Below, one piece after another: positions 1 to 7,634 of a stretch of DNA of 64,000 nt. The stretch is from assembly GCF_003148825.1 (NCBI RefSeq), contig NZ_QGGZ01000011.1:248001-312000 (forward strand), in the 5' to 3' direction. The notes beneath the pieces are model-generated. The model was not told where the DNA came from. It ran no database searches and saw only the letters and a list, made by a program, of their open reading frames with translations. The position numbers and the translations under genes were made by a program. Position 1 is the stretch's first letter, and the number at the start of each line of letters is the position of its first letter. The stretch is from Streptomyces sp. CG 926. GTDB lineage: Bacteria > Actinomycetota > Actinomycetes > Streptomycetales > Streptomycetaceae.

Positions 1-1
1 C

Positions 2-604
2 CTGCCCGAGGTGTCCCTGGTGGCGATCCTCGACGCCGACAAGGAGGGCTTCCTGCGCTCCGGGACCTCCCTGATCCAGACCATCGGCCGAGCCGCGCGC
101 AACGTGTCCGGCCAGGTCCACATGTACGCGGACAAGATGACCCCGGCGATGGAGAAGGCCATCGACGAGACCAACCGGCGCCGCGAGAAGCAGATCGCCT
201 ACAACACGGCCAACGGGATCGACCCGCAGCCGCTGCGCAAGAAGATCAACGACATCGTCGCCACCATCGCCCGCGAGGAACTGGACACCGAGGAGCTCCT
301 CGGCACCGGCTACCGGCAGACGAAGGACGGCAAGGCCGTCAAGGCCCCGGTACCGGCGCTCGGCGGGCGGGCCACCGCGGCCAAGACGGGCGGAAAGGGT
401 GCGAAGGGCGCGAAGGGGGGCGCCGGTGCCGAGGTGCTCACCGACCGGCCCGCAGCCGAACTGGCCGCGCTCATCGAGCAGATGACCGAGCGCATGCGCG
501 GGGCGGCCGCCGAGCTGCAGTTCGAGGTCGCGGCCCGGATCCGCGACGAGGTGGGCGAGCTGAAGAAGGAGTTGCGGCAGATGAAGGAAGCGGGCCTCGC
601 CTGA
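2..604 (+). CDS. uvrB: UvrABC system protein B, C-terminal part (5' end outside window)
   Basis: DNA-damage recognition helicase subunit of nucleotide-excision repair, cut by the window edge; about 200 C-terminal residues remain. Near the start are the helicase motifs DADKEGFLRS and QTIGRAARN (motifs V/VI of the UvrB helicase core). A flexible Gly/Ala/Lys linker follows, and the end is a UVR domain (AALIEQMTERMRGAAAE...ARIRDEVGELKKEL), the segment that contacts UvrC or UvrA. The frame is open from base 2, so no start codon is visible. uvrA and uvrC lie downstream in the same window but in separate transcription units. The assignment is secure. Confidence 0.97.
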   Translation: MPEVSLVAILDADKEGFLRSGTSLIQTIGRAARNVSGQVHMYADKMTPAMEKAIDETNRRREKQIAYNTANGIDPQPLRKKINDIVATIAREELDTEELLGTGYRQTKDGKAVKAPVPALGGRATAAKTGGKGAKGAKGGAGAEVLTDRPAAELAALIEQMTERMRGAAAELQFEVAARIRDEVGELKKELRQMKEAGLA

Positions 605-619
605 CCGGGAGCCGGTCAG
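601..619 (+). terminator. short hairpin on the uvrB stop codon
   Basis: CTGACCGG and CCGGTCAG form a perfect 8-bp stem with a GAG loop, spanning the uvrB TGA. There is no T-tract. It is directly followed by TAGGGT (620-625), a possible -10 box for the downstream terD gene, so it may separate uvrB from terD transcription. Confidence 0.4.
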
Positions 620-691
620 TAGGGTTGGGTCTCAGCCGCAGGTACACGCTGCACGCTCGTCATGGGGCGGGCCAGGGAGAGGGGACAGTAC

Positions 692-1270
692 GTGACGGTC
701 AACATGACCAAGGGTCAGGCCATCAGTCTGCAGAAGGCGGACGGAGGCACGCTGACCGCGGTCCGTATGGGCCTGGGCTGGCAGGCGGCGAAGCGCCGCG
801 GGCTGTTCGGCTCGCGCACCCGGGAGATCGACCTCGACGCCTCGGCGGTGCTCTTCGCCGACAAGCAGCCCGTCGACGTGGTCTTCTTCCGGCACCTGCA
901 GAGCGATGACGGCTCTGTGCGCCACACCGGCGACAACCTCGTCGGCGGCGTCGGCCAGGGCGGGGACGACGAGGCGATCCTCGTCGACCTCCAGCGCGTG
1001 CCGGTGCACATCGACCAGATCGTCTTCACGGTGAACTCCTTCACCGGCCAGACGTTCCAGGAAGTGCAGAACGCGTTCTGCCGCATCGTCGACGAGACCA
1101 ACGGCCAGGAACTGGCCCGCTACACCCTCGACGGCGGTGGCCAGTACACCGCGCAGATCATGGCCAAGGTGTCCCGCGTGGGTGCCGGCTGGCAGATGAC
1201 GGCCCTCGGGAACCCGGCCAACGGCCGCACCTTCCAGGACCTCATGCCGGCGATCCTGCCGCACCTGTAG
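692..1270 (+). CDS. terD: TerD family protein (tellurite/stress resistance)
   Basis: A 192-residue single-domain TerD protein. Conserved features are the N-terminal MTKGQAISLQK strand, the DLDAS motif (about 47-51) and the acidic calcium-binding loop HTGDNLVGGVGQGGDDE (about 78-94). TerD proteins bind Ca2+ and act with TerC in stress, tellurite and phage-resistance phenotypes; the biochemical role is unclear. I place the start at GTG 692 because it gives the family length and N-terminus and has a purine-rich GGGAGAGGGGAC just upstream; ATG 662 would add ten unconserved residues. The neighbour is a second TerD-domain gene on the same strand. Confidence 0.93.
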   Translation: MTVNMTKGQAISLQKADGGTLTAVRMGLGWQAAKRRGLFGSRTREIDLDASAVLFADKQPVDVVFFRHLQSDDGSVRHTGDNLVGGVGQGGDDEAILVDLQRVPVHIDQIVFTVNSFTGQTFQEVQNAFCRIVDETNGQELARYTLDGGGQYTAQIMAKVSRVGAGWQMTALGNPANGRTFQDLMPAILPHL

Positions 1271-1313
1271 CAGTACCGGACAAGAGAAGAAGGCACGGGG
1301 GAGGGGCTGCACG

Positions 1314-3266
1314 ATGACGGCCGAACTGGTCCGGGGGCAGAACCACCCCGTGTCCCAGAGCCGGGTGGAGATCAGGGTCTCGGCGGGCACGCCTGTGCTC
1401 GCCCTGGCCTCGCTCGCCGACGAACAGGGCCGGTTCTCCGGCAACGGGATACTCGCCCACCCGGGCGCCAGGTCCCTGCCCGGCGTCGAGTCGCCCGCCG
1501 AGCTCGCCGACCGGCACACCTTCGCCGTCGACCTCGACGAGGTCGCGGCGGACGTCCACCGGCTCGGCGTACTGCTCGTCCTGCCGCCCGGCGGCCCGGT
1601 CCGCTTCGGCGCGGTACCGGCCTCCTACGTGGCCGTGGCCGACCCGGAGGGCGCCGAACTCGCCGGATACACCCTGACGGGGCTCGACGCCGAGACGGCC
1701 GTCGTCGCCCTGGAGCTGTACCGGCGCCAGGGCGCGTGGAAGGTCCGCGCCGTGGGCCAGGGCTACGCCGAGGGCCTCGGCGCCCTGCTCACCGACGGCG
1801 GGCTGCCCGCGATGGCGGCCGCGGAGCTGGCCGCCGCCGCGCTGGGCACGATCCCCCGTACCGCGGGGGCCGACGCCACCCTCGCGACCATGCCGACCCT
1901 CGTCGGCGACCTCCGCGCCCCGCAGACCCCGGCGCAGGCCCCCGCGCCCACCCCCGAACCGCCGGACCCGCTCCCCGTCTCCGGGCACCCGTACGCCGGC
2001 ACCCCCGGACCCGGTGACACCCCGACCGCCCCGCCCACCATCAGCTACGCCCACCCGCGGCGCCGCCGCACCAGCACCGAGCCGCCCGAGCCCGCGCCGC
2101 GGGCCGCCGCGCCGCAGGAACCGGGCCAGGCACCGCGGCCCGTCGCCGGGGACGCCAGCGGCTGGTCCATGGAGGAGCGGCTCTACAACCAGGTCTGGGG
2201 GATGTTCGAGGACCTGGCCCGCACGGTCGCCGCCTACCGCAGCGCCGTCGAGTTCGCCGACTCCCGCATGGACCGCGAGCTGGACGAGGCCCTGTCCGAC
2301 CCGCGCCACCGCCTCGGCGGTTCCGGGAACGCGGCCCGCGACACCGCGCGGGCCCGCCGCGAGGAGCTCGTCGCCCAGGCCCAGGCCGTCCTAGACCGGG
2401 ACCTGGCCCAGCTGATCGCCGAGTCGGAGGTCGTCGAGCCCGCCCTGCCGGCCGCGTACGCCCGCTGGGACAACCCGGTCTGGCACGGCCACCGCACGCC
2501 CGAGGAGAGCCCGCTGGCCCTGCGCCTGGGCGACCTGCACCTGCCCGAACGGCCCGATCTGCGCATCCCCATGCTGAGCCGGCTCCCGCTGGAGCGCGGG
2601 CTCTGGATCGACAACGGTCGGACCGGCTCCGAGGCCGCGATGACCATGGACACCGACCGGCTGCGCCGGGCCGCCATGGACATGGCCGTCACCTTGGCGG
2701 TCCGGCTGCTCGCGGTTCACCCCGCAGACCGGTTCTCCGTCCATGTCATCGACGCGGCCGGGGCGGGATCCGCCTCCCTGGCGCCGCTGGTGCGCGCCGG
2801 GGTGCTGGCCGGGCCGCCCGCCGCCGGGGCCGCCGGAGTCACGCAGACCCTGGCGGGGCTGACCCGGCGGGTGGACCTCGTACAGATGGCCCTGCGGGCC
2901 GGCGCCCCCGAGGACCTGCCGCCCGATGTGGACACGGCCGACCAGCTGCTGATCGTGCACGACTTCCCGCACGGCTTCGACGACCGCGCCGTGACCCAGT
3001 TGCGCTACCTCGCCGACGAGGGCGCGGCGGTCGGCGTCCACCTGCTGATGGTCGCGGACCGCGACGAGGCCTCGGCCTACGGACCGCTGCTCGACCCGCT
3101 GTGGCGGTCCCTGATGCGGCTCTCGCCGGTACCGGACAACCACCTCGCCGACCCCTGGGTCCATCACGCCTGGACCTTCGAACCGGACCTGCCCCCGCAG
3201 GGCAGCAGGGTCCTCGACCAGGCACTGGAGCGGGTGATGGAGGCCCGGCGCACTACCCGCCCGTGA
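1314..3266 (+). CDS. TerD-domain protein fused to a degenerate FtsK-like domain
   Basis: A 650-residue multidomain protein. Residues about 1-170 resemble TerD (FAVDLDEVA, YTLTGLDAETAVVALELYRR, WKVRAVGQGY) but lack the acidic Ca-loop of the preceding gene. A Pro/Ala-rich linker (about 200-285) leads to a charged helical region (about 290-390). The C-terminal 240 residues look like a P-loop FtsK/HerA-type domain in which the Walker A site is degenerate (GRTGSEAA near residue 436 in place of GxTGSGKT) and the Walker B-like strand LLIVHDF (about 544) lacks the usual DE. So it probably does not hydrolyse ATP. It lies 43 bp after terD and is probably co-transcribed. ATG 1314 has a GGGGAGGGG ribosome site. 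Confidence 0.75.
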   Translation: MTAELVRGQNHPVSQSRVEIRVSAGTPVLALASLADEQGRFSGNGILAHPGARSLPGVESPAELADRHTFAVDLDEVAADVHRLGVLLVLPPGGPVRFGAVPASYVAVADPEGAELAGYTLTGLDAETAVVALELYRRQGAWKVRAVGQGYAEGLGALLTDGGLPAMAAAELAAAALGTIPRTAGADATLATMPTLVGDLRAPQTPAQAPAPTPEPPDPLPVSGHPYAGTPGPGDTPTAPPTISYAHPRRRRTSTEPPEPAPRAAAPQEPGQAPRPVAGDASGWSMEERLYNQVWGMFEDLARTVAAYRSAVEFADSRMDRELDEALSDPRHRLGGSGNAARDTARARREELVAQAQAVLDRDLAQLIAESEVVEPALPAAYARWDNPVWHGHRTPEESPLALRLGDLHLPERPDLRIPMLSRLPLERGLWIDNGRTGSEAAMTMDTDRLRRAAMDMAVTLAVRLLAVHPADRFSVHVIDAAGAGSASLAPLVRAGVLAGPPAAGAAGVTQTLAGLTRRVDLVQMALRAGAPEDLPPDVDTADQLLIVHDFPHGFDDRAVTQLRYLADEGAAVGVHLLMVADRDEASAYGPLLDPLWRSLMRLSPVPDNHLADPWVHHAWTFEPDLPPQGSRVLDQALERVMEARRTTRP

Positions 3267-3319
3267 CCATTCTTTGGGACTCTCTTTACCTAAACCGTCT
3301 CCGGCAGGTATGCTCGTGT

Positions 3320-3455
3320 GTGCGGAGGGGAGTATTCCTGCTTTCCTGCTACGGCGTACCCGTCAATACGGATCACTTCGACTGAACGGACGAAGTCGGT
3401 CCCGGGGCGTCGGCCCACGGCCTCCAGGCCTCCTGGGTGGAAGAGACCTCCGGCA
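3320..3455 (+). promoter_or_regulatory. candidate yybP-ykoY (manganese) riboswitch upstream of terC
   Basis: The terC leader carries the hallmarks of the yybP-ykoY aptamer. CGGAGG (3323-3328) can pair with CCTCCG (3447-3452) as the closing helix. It is followed by the loop GGGGAGTA, then a CGTCAATACGGA segment resembling the family's GUCAACAUA, and the 3' strand GAAGAGACC resembling the family's (G)CAAGACC. An internal hairpin ACTTCG/CGAAGT (3375-3380/3391-3396) and CCAGG/CCTGG (3424-3435) occupy the variable part. This family senses Mn2+ and commonly precedes TerC-type exporters, which is the gene here. I did not run a covariance model. Confidence 0.7.
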
Positions 3456-3505
3456 GCGATGACGCTGACGAAGTGCTGAGCCATCCGCCGGAGGCGTGTT
3501 TCACC

Positions 3506-4489
3506 ATGGAAGTTTCCTGGGCCCTTTGGGCGCTGACCATTCTCGGTCTCTCCCTTCTGATCGGCGCCGATTTCTTCATCGGCCGCAAACCGCACGACGT
3601 GTCCATCAAGGAAGCGGGCACCTGGACGATCATCTGGATCGTCCTCGCCGGACTCTTCGGCCTCGGCCTCTGGTTCTTCGGGAACGGCCAGGCCTCACAG
3701 GAGTTCTTCGCGGGCTTCATCACCGAGAAGTCCCTGAGCGTCGACAACCTCTTCGTCTTCGTCCTGATCATGGCGAAGTTCGCGGTGCCCTCCCACCTCC
3801 AGCAGCGGGTGCTGCTCGTGGGCGTGCTCATCGCACTCGTCCTGCGCGCGATCTTCATCGCGGCCGGCGCCGCGATCATCGCGAGCTTCTCCTGGGTCTT
3901 CTACATCTTCGGCGCGTTCCTGATCTACACCGCGTGGAAGCTGATCCAGGAGGCCCGCAAGGACGAGGAGGACGAGGAGTTCGAGGAGAACCGCCTCCTG
4001 AAGTCCGTCGAGAAGAAGTTCGGCGTCGCCGACCGGTACCACGGCACCAAGCTCTTCATCCAGAACAACGGCAAGCGCGTGCTGACCCCGCTGATGGTCG
4101 TCATGCTCGCCATCGGCACCACCGACGTGCTGTTCGCCCTGGACTCGATCCCCGCGATCTTCGGCCTGACCCAGGACCCGTACATCGTCTTCACGGCCAA
4201 CGCCTTCGCCCTGATGGGTCTGCGTCAGCTGTACTTCCTCATCGGCGGCCTGCTGAAGAAGCTGGTCCACCTCAGCTACGGCCTGTCGATCATCCTCGGC
4301 TTCATCGGCGTCAAGCTCGTGCTGCACGCCCTGCACGAGTCCGGACTGCACGTCCCGGTGATCTCGATCCCGGTCTCCCTCGGCGTCATCTGCGGTGTCC
4401 TGGTCATCACCACGATCACCAGCCTGATGGCCTCGAAGAAGCAGGCGGCGGCCGAGGCCGCCGCCCGCCCGGAGAACATAGACGCGTAA
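3506..4489 (+). CDS. TerC/Alx family integral membrane metal exporter
   Basis: A 327-residue polytopic membrane protein with about eight hydrophobic helices. Typical TerC signatures are SVDNLFVF (acidic residue in a membrane helix), TTDVLFALDSIPAIFG and FTANAFALMGLRQLYF. Family members (Alx, MntP-like) export Mn2+, and some metallate exported proteins. A charged cytoplasmic loop (EARKDEEDEEFEENRLL) splits the helices. ATG 3506 is chosen over the upstream in-frame codon at 3437 because it starts the conserved MEVSWALWALT helix and follows a GGAGG site 6-10 nt away. A Mn-type riboswitch precedes it and a strong hairpin follows, so it is probably its own regulated unit. Confidence 0.93.
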   Translation: MEVSWALWALTILGLSLLIGADFFIGRKPHDVSIKEAGTWTIIWIVLAGLFGLGLWFFGNGQASQEFFAGFITEKSLSVDNLFVFVLIMAKFAVPSHLQQRVLLVGVLIALVLRAIFIAAGAAIIASFSWVFYIFGAFLIYTAWKLIQEARKDEEDEEFEENRLLKSVEKKFGVADRYHGTKLFIQNNGKRVLTPLMVVMLAIGTTDVLFALDSIPAIFGLTQDPYIVFTANAFALMGLRQLYFLIGGLLKKLVHLSYGLSIILGFIGVKLVLHALHESGLHVPVISIPVSLGVICGVLVITTITSLMASKKQAAAEAAARPENIDA

Positions 4490-4490
4490 C

Positions 4491-4522
4491 CGGATCGGTG
4501 GATCCACGGATCCACCGATCCG
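4491..4522 (+). terminator. 14-bp perfect hairpin after terC
   Basis: One base after the terC stop, CGGATCGGTGGATC and its exact complement form a 14-bp stem with a CACG loop. A run of GGATCTAC-type direct repeats follows to 4546. There is no T-tract, as is usual for Streptomyces terminators. Confidence 0.6.
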
Positions 4523-4543
4523 CGGGTCTACGGATCTACGGAT

Positions 4544-5992
4544 CTACACGGGGGCGGCCGCTTCGGCCGCCCCCGTTTCCGTCGCCCGGACCGCGACCGC
4601 CCGCTTGTGCACGGCCGCCGGACCGGTCTCCGGCAGCAGGGCGAAACAGACCAGGCTGACCAGGGCGATCCCGGTCAGGTACAGCGCCACGCCCCACGGC
4701 GGCCCGGATCCGTCCGCCAGGGCCGTCGCCACGATCGGGGTCAGCGCCCCGCCCAGCACACCACCCAGGTTGTAGCCGACGGCCGCGCCCGTGCAGCGGA
4801 TCCGCGGCGCATACAGCTCGGGCAGGTACGCGGCCACCACCGAGAACATCGTCACCATGCCCAGCAGCGCACCGACGAAGCCCACCGTCATCAGCAGCGG
4901 ATCGGCCGTCCGCAACAGCGCCACCAGCGGGAACATCCACACCGCGCAGATCGCGCACCCGATCAGGCACAGCGGCCGCCGCCCGTAGCGGTCACCGAGC
5001 ACCGCGATCAGCGGGGTCACCATGCCCTTGATCGCGACCGCGACCATGATGCAGGCCAGCATCGTCGTACGGCCCACCGAGAGGTGCTCGGTCGCGTAGG
5101 CGAGGGACCATGTGGTGACCGCGTAGAAGACGGCGTACCCGACGGCGAGCGCCCCGCCGGTCAGCAGGAGCAGCCGCCAGTGGCCCCGGAACACCTCGGC
5201 CAGCGGGGCCTCGGCCCGGCGGTCCGTCGCGGCGAGCGCCCGGAACTGCGGGGTCTCCTCCACCGAGCGGCGCAGCCACAGCCCGGCCAGCGCCAGCACC
5301 CCGGCCGCCCAGAACGGCACCCGCCACCCCCACGCGGTGAACTGTGCGTCGGTCAAGGACGCGGACAGCCCCAGCATCAGACCGTTGGCGAGCAGGAAGC
5401 CGACCGCCGGCCCCATCTGCGGGAAACTCGACCACAGTCCGCGCCGCCGCTCGGGGGCGTGCTCCGCGGTCAGCAGTACGGCGCCGCCCCACTCCCCGCC
5501 GAGCCCGAGGCCCTGCACGAAGCGCAGCAGGAGCAGGAGTACGGGCGCGGCCGTGCCGATCGAGGCGTACGAGGGCACGCAGCCGACGGCCACCGTGGCG
5601 AGCCCGGTGAGCAGCAGGGAGGCGAGGAGCACCGGGCGCCTGCCGTAGCGGTCGCCGATGTGGCCGAAGACCGCCGAGCCGAGCGGGCGGGCCAGGAAGC
5701 CGACGCCGAAGGTGCCGAAGGCGGCGAGGGTTCCGGCGAGCGGGGAGAAGGACGGGAAGAAGAGCGGGCCGAGCACGAGGGCCGCGGCCGTCCCGTACAC
5801 GAAGAAGTCGTAGAACTCGATCGCGGTGCCGGCGAGCGAGGCCGTGGCCAGGCGCAGCATGCCGGGTCCGGCAGAGCCGTCGGCTTCGACGGGCGGGGGC
5901 TCGGGCGCGCGTTCGCGCCGGGTGGCGGGGGAAGGGGCGGGGGAGGCCTCGGGGGCGGAGGAGGCCGGTGGCGGGGACGGGTCGTGTGGCAT
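4544..5992 (-). CDS. MFS transporter, metabolite:H+ symporter (MHS) type
   Basis: A 482-residue major facilitator protein with about twelve helices. A Pro/Ala-rich cytoplasmic N-tail (about 45 residues) precedes TASLAGTAIEFYDFFVYGTAAAL, the typical first helix of MHS symporters (shikimate, proline/betaine, citrate-type). The loop motif GHIGDRYGRRPVLL between helices 2 and 3 is repeated as GDRYGRRPL in the second half, and RFVQGLGLGGEWGGA is the MHS helix-4 signature. The substrate cannot be read from sequence. It faces terC (convergent) and stands alone; no pathway gene nearby hints at the cargo. Confidence 0.88.
   Translation of the reverse strand: MPHDPSPPPASSAPEASPAPSPATRRERAPEPPPVEADGSAGPGMLRLATASLAGTAIEFYDFFVYGTAAALVLGPLFFPSFSPLAGTLAAFGTFGVGFLARPLGSAVFGHIGDRYGRRPVLLASLLLTGLATVAVGCVPSYASIGTAAPVLLLLLRFVQGLGLGGEWGGAVLLTAEHAPERRRGLWSSFPQMGPAVGFLLANGLMLGLSASLTDAQFTAWGWRVPFWAAGVLALAGLWLRRSVEETPQFRALAATDRRAEAPLAEVFRGHWRLLLLTGGALAVGYAVFYAVTTWSLAYATEHLSVGRTTMLACIMVAVAIKGMVTPLIAVLGDRYGRRPLCLIGCAICAVWMFPLVALLRTADPLLMTVGFVGALLGMVTMFSVVAAYLPELYAPRIRCTGAAVGYNLGGVLGGALTPIVATALADGSGPPWGVALYLTGIALVSLVCFALLPETGPAAVHKRAVAVRATETGAAEAAAPV
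4549..4575. terminator. GC hairpin over the 3' end of the MHS transporter gene
   Basis: CGGGGGCGGCC and GGCCGCCCCCG form an 11-bp stem around GCTTC. It lies inside the last codons of the minus-strand transporter (encoding its Ala-rich tail) and may serve both converging transcripts. Confidence 0.45.
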
Positions 5993-6091
5993 GCCGCACC
6001 AGATACCCGTTCCCCGCCCCTCAGGACGTGAGTTCGGTCGTAAGCGACCGGAAGGAGTGCGTCGCGTCTCGAAGTTGACGCGTTGCGGTGC

Positions 6092-6748
6092 CTACCAGCC
6101 GCGCTCGCGCCATTCGGCCAGGTGCGGCCGCTCGGCGCCGAGGGTGGTGTCGTTGCCGTGGCCCGGGTAGACCCAGGTCTCGTCCGACAGCTGCTCGAAG
6201 AGCTTGTGCTCGACGTCGTCGAGCAGGTCGGTGAAGGCCTTCGGGTCGTCGTGCGTGTTGCCGACGCCGCCCGGGAAGAGGCAGTCGCCGGTGAACACGT
6301 GCGCGTGCCCGTGCGGGTCGTCGTAGACCAGGGCGATCGAGCCGGGGGTGTGGCCGACCAGGTGGCGGGCGGTCAGGCTGACCCGTCCGACCGTGACCGT
6401 GTCCCCGTCGGCGACGAGCACGTCGGTCGCCACCGGGATGCCCTCGGCGTCGAAGGCGCCCGCGTAGGTGCGCGCTCCGGTCGCCTCGACCACCTCGGCG
6501 AGCGCGCCCCAGTGGTCACCGTGCCGGTGCGTGGTGACGACGGAGGTGATGCCGTCGTCGCCGATCAGGCTGAGCAGGGTGCCCGCCTCGGCGGCCGCGT
6601 CGATGAGCAGCTGCTCGTCGGTGGCGCGGCAGCGCAGCAGGTAGGCGTTGTTGTTCATCGGGCCCACCGCGACCTTGGAAATCATCAGGTCCGCAAGTTC
6701 GTGCACGTCGGCGGGACCGCCGACCTTGACCTCTCCGGTGTACGTCAT
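6092..6748 (-). CDS. MBL-fold metallo-hydrolase (glyoxalase II-like)
   Basis: A 218-residue metallo-beta-lactamase-fold enzyme. The zinc motif THRHGDH is followed by GHTPGS, FTGDCLF and the late histidine YPGHGND, the full ligand set of glyoxalase II-like hydrolases. The substrate is unknown; mycothiol or bacillithiol thioesters or lactones are possible. The stop of the upstream minus-strand gene overlaps a TAGGAT hexamer (6755-6760) placed 6 nt before this ATG, a leaderless-promoter arrangement. It follows the DinB/mycothiol-type enzyme by 9 bp, so they may also be co-transcribed. Confidence 0.88.
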   Translation of the reverse strand: MTYTGEVKVGGPADVHELADLMISKVAVGPMNNNAYLLRCRATDEQLLIDAAAEAGTLLSLIGDDGITSVVTTHRHGDHWGALAEVVEATGARTYAGAFDAEGIPVATDVLVADGDTVTVGRVSLTARHLVGHTPGSIALVYDDPHGHAHVFTGDCLFPGGVGNTHDDPKAFTDLLDDVEHKLFEQLSDETWVYPGHGNDTTLGAERPHLAEWRERGW

Positions 6749-6757
6749 GTCCTGATC

Positions 6758-7447
6758 CTAGAGCGGCGGGAGCTCGGGGAGCGGGCCGCCCGAGGTGGTC
6801 AGGGAGGCGCCCTTGTCGCCACGGCCGGCCAGCCAGGCCAGTAGGCCCGCGGGGGTGCCGGACACGGTCACGGCGGGATCCCCGGCGGAGCCGGTCCGCC
6901 AACGCCGGCCGTCGTCCGCGACGAGGGCCACCGGGGGCACCTCGGGGCGGCCGGACCAGCGGTCGGCGAGGAAGACGATCTCGTGCTCGGTGAACTCGTC
7001 CGGGAGGTCGGAGAGCTCGTAGCCGATGTCGAGGTCGACGTGGTGCAGGTCGACCTCGACCCAGCGGCGGAAGGGCACGTTGGCGGCGAGGTCGGTGATG
7101 CCGTTGCGCAGCTCCACCGTGCGGGACCAGTCCTGGTCGTGCTCGGTGGTGGCCAGGAAGCGGGCCCCGGAATCACGGAGGTCCGTCAGGTGTTCTTCCA
7201 GGGGCCTGCCGGCGTCGCGCTCGATGTCCGCGTCGCGGGCGGTGGCGCTCTCGTACATCGGGCGCCCCTCGAAGACGTTGACGAGGGCGTCGGCGTTGCG
7301 TGCGAGGTGGGCCAGGATGTGGCCGCGGGTCCAGCCCGGAAGGTGTGACTCCTCGGCGAGGACCGCGTTGTCCAGTTTCGCGACTGCGGTCAGCAGCCGG
7401 TCCGTGGCTTCACGTACAGATCGCAGGTCGTGCACATGATCAGTCAT
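6758..7447 (-). CDS. maleylpyruvate isomerase family, mycothiol-dependent-type enzyme (DinB-like)
   Basis: A 229-residue protein with the MDMPI N-terminal/DinB four-helix fold. LPGWTRGHILAHLARNADALVN carries the metal-binding His pattern, and RWVEVDLHHVDLDIGY supplies the later His residues. The C-terminal part (SGTPAGLLAWLAGRGD) is the SCP2-like tail typical of these actinobacterial proteins. Members are mycothiol-dependent isomerases or S-transferases; the true substrate is not shown here. ATG 7447 is preceded by TAGGCT-N7 (7455-7460), a possible leaderless promoter. It is divergent from uvrA. Confidence 0.85.
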   Translation of the reverse strand: MTDHVHDLRSVREATDRLLTAVAKLDNAVLAEESHLPGWTRGHILAHLARNADALVNVFEGRPMYESATARDADIERDAGRPLEEHLTDLRDSGARFLATTEHDQDWSRTVELRNGITDLAANVPFRRWVEVDLHHVDLDIGYELSDLPDEFTEHEIVFLADRWSGRPEVPPVALVADDGRRWRTGSAGDPAVTVSGTPAGLLAWLAGRGDKGASLTTSGGPLPELPPL

Positions 7448-7517
7448 GACGGCGAGCCTAGTGGCTCACCCGGCCCGGCCACACGATTGGGTGAAGCGGT
7501 CTGCGGAGTGCCGTAAA

Positions 7518-7537
7518 TCGAATGTGCGTGCTATACG
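7518..7537 (+). promoter_or_regulatory. possible uvrA promoter with a LexA-like half site
   Basis: TATACG (7532-7537) is a plausible -10 box about 100 nt before the uvrA start. Overlapping it, TCGAAT-GTGC-GTGCTA matches only the left half of the actinobacterial SOS box (TCGAAC-N4-GTTCGA). SOS control is possible but poorly supported. Confidence 0.25.
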
Positions 7538-7634
7538 CTCGGAAGTCCAAGGACCCAGTCCATCGCAGAGGCGCCCCCCATACCCTGGGACGGGGGCCCG
7601 TGCCCCCGCTCTCTCAAGAAAGGTGCGGACCGGC

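Noticed and set aside
310..495. Minus-strand open frame inside uvrB
   Set aside because: Shadow frame produced by high GC; composition and lack of a ribosome site do not support a gene.
1242..2309. Long minus-strand open frame opposite the TerD/FtsK-like gene
   Set aside because: Gly/Arg-rich shadow of the plus-strand gene, whose codon third positions fit far better.
692..4489. Full tellurite-resistance operon
   Set aside because: Only TerD-type and TerC-type genes are present, with no TerZABE set; the riboswitch points to manganese.
7518..7533. SOS (LexA) box upstream of uvrA
   Set aside because: Only one half of TCGAAC-N4-GTTCGA matches; not enough to claim SOS control.
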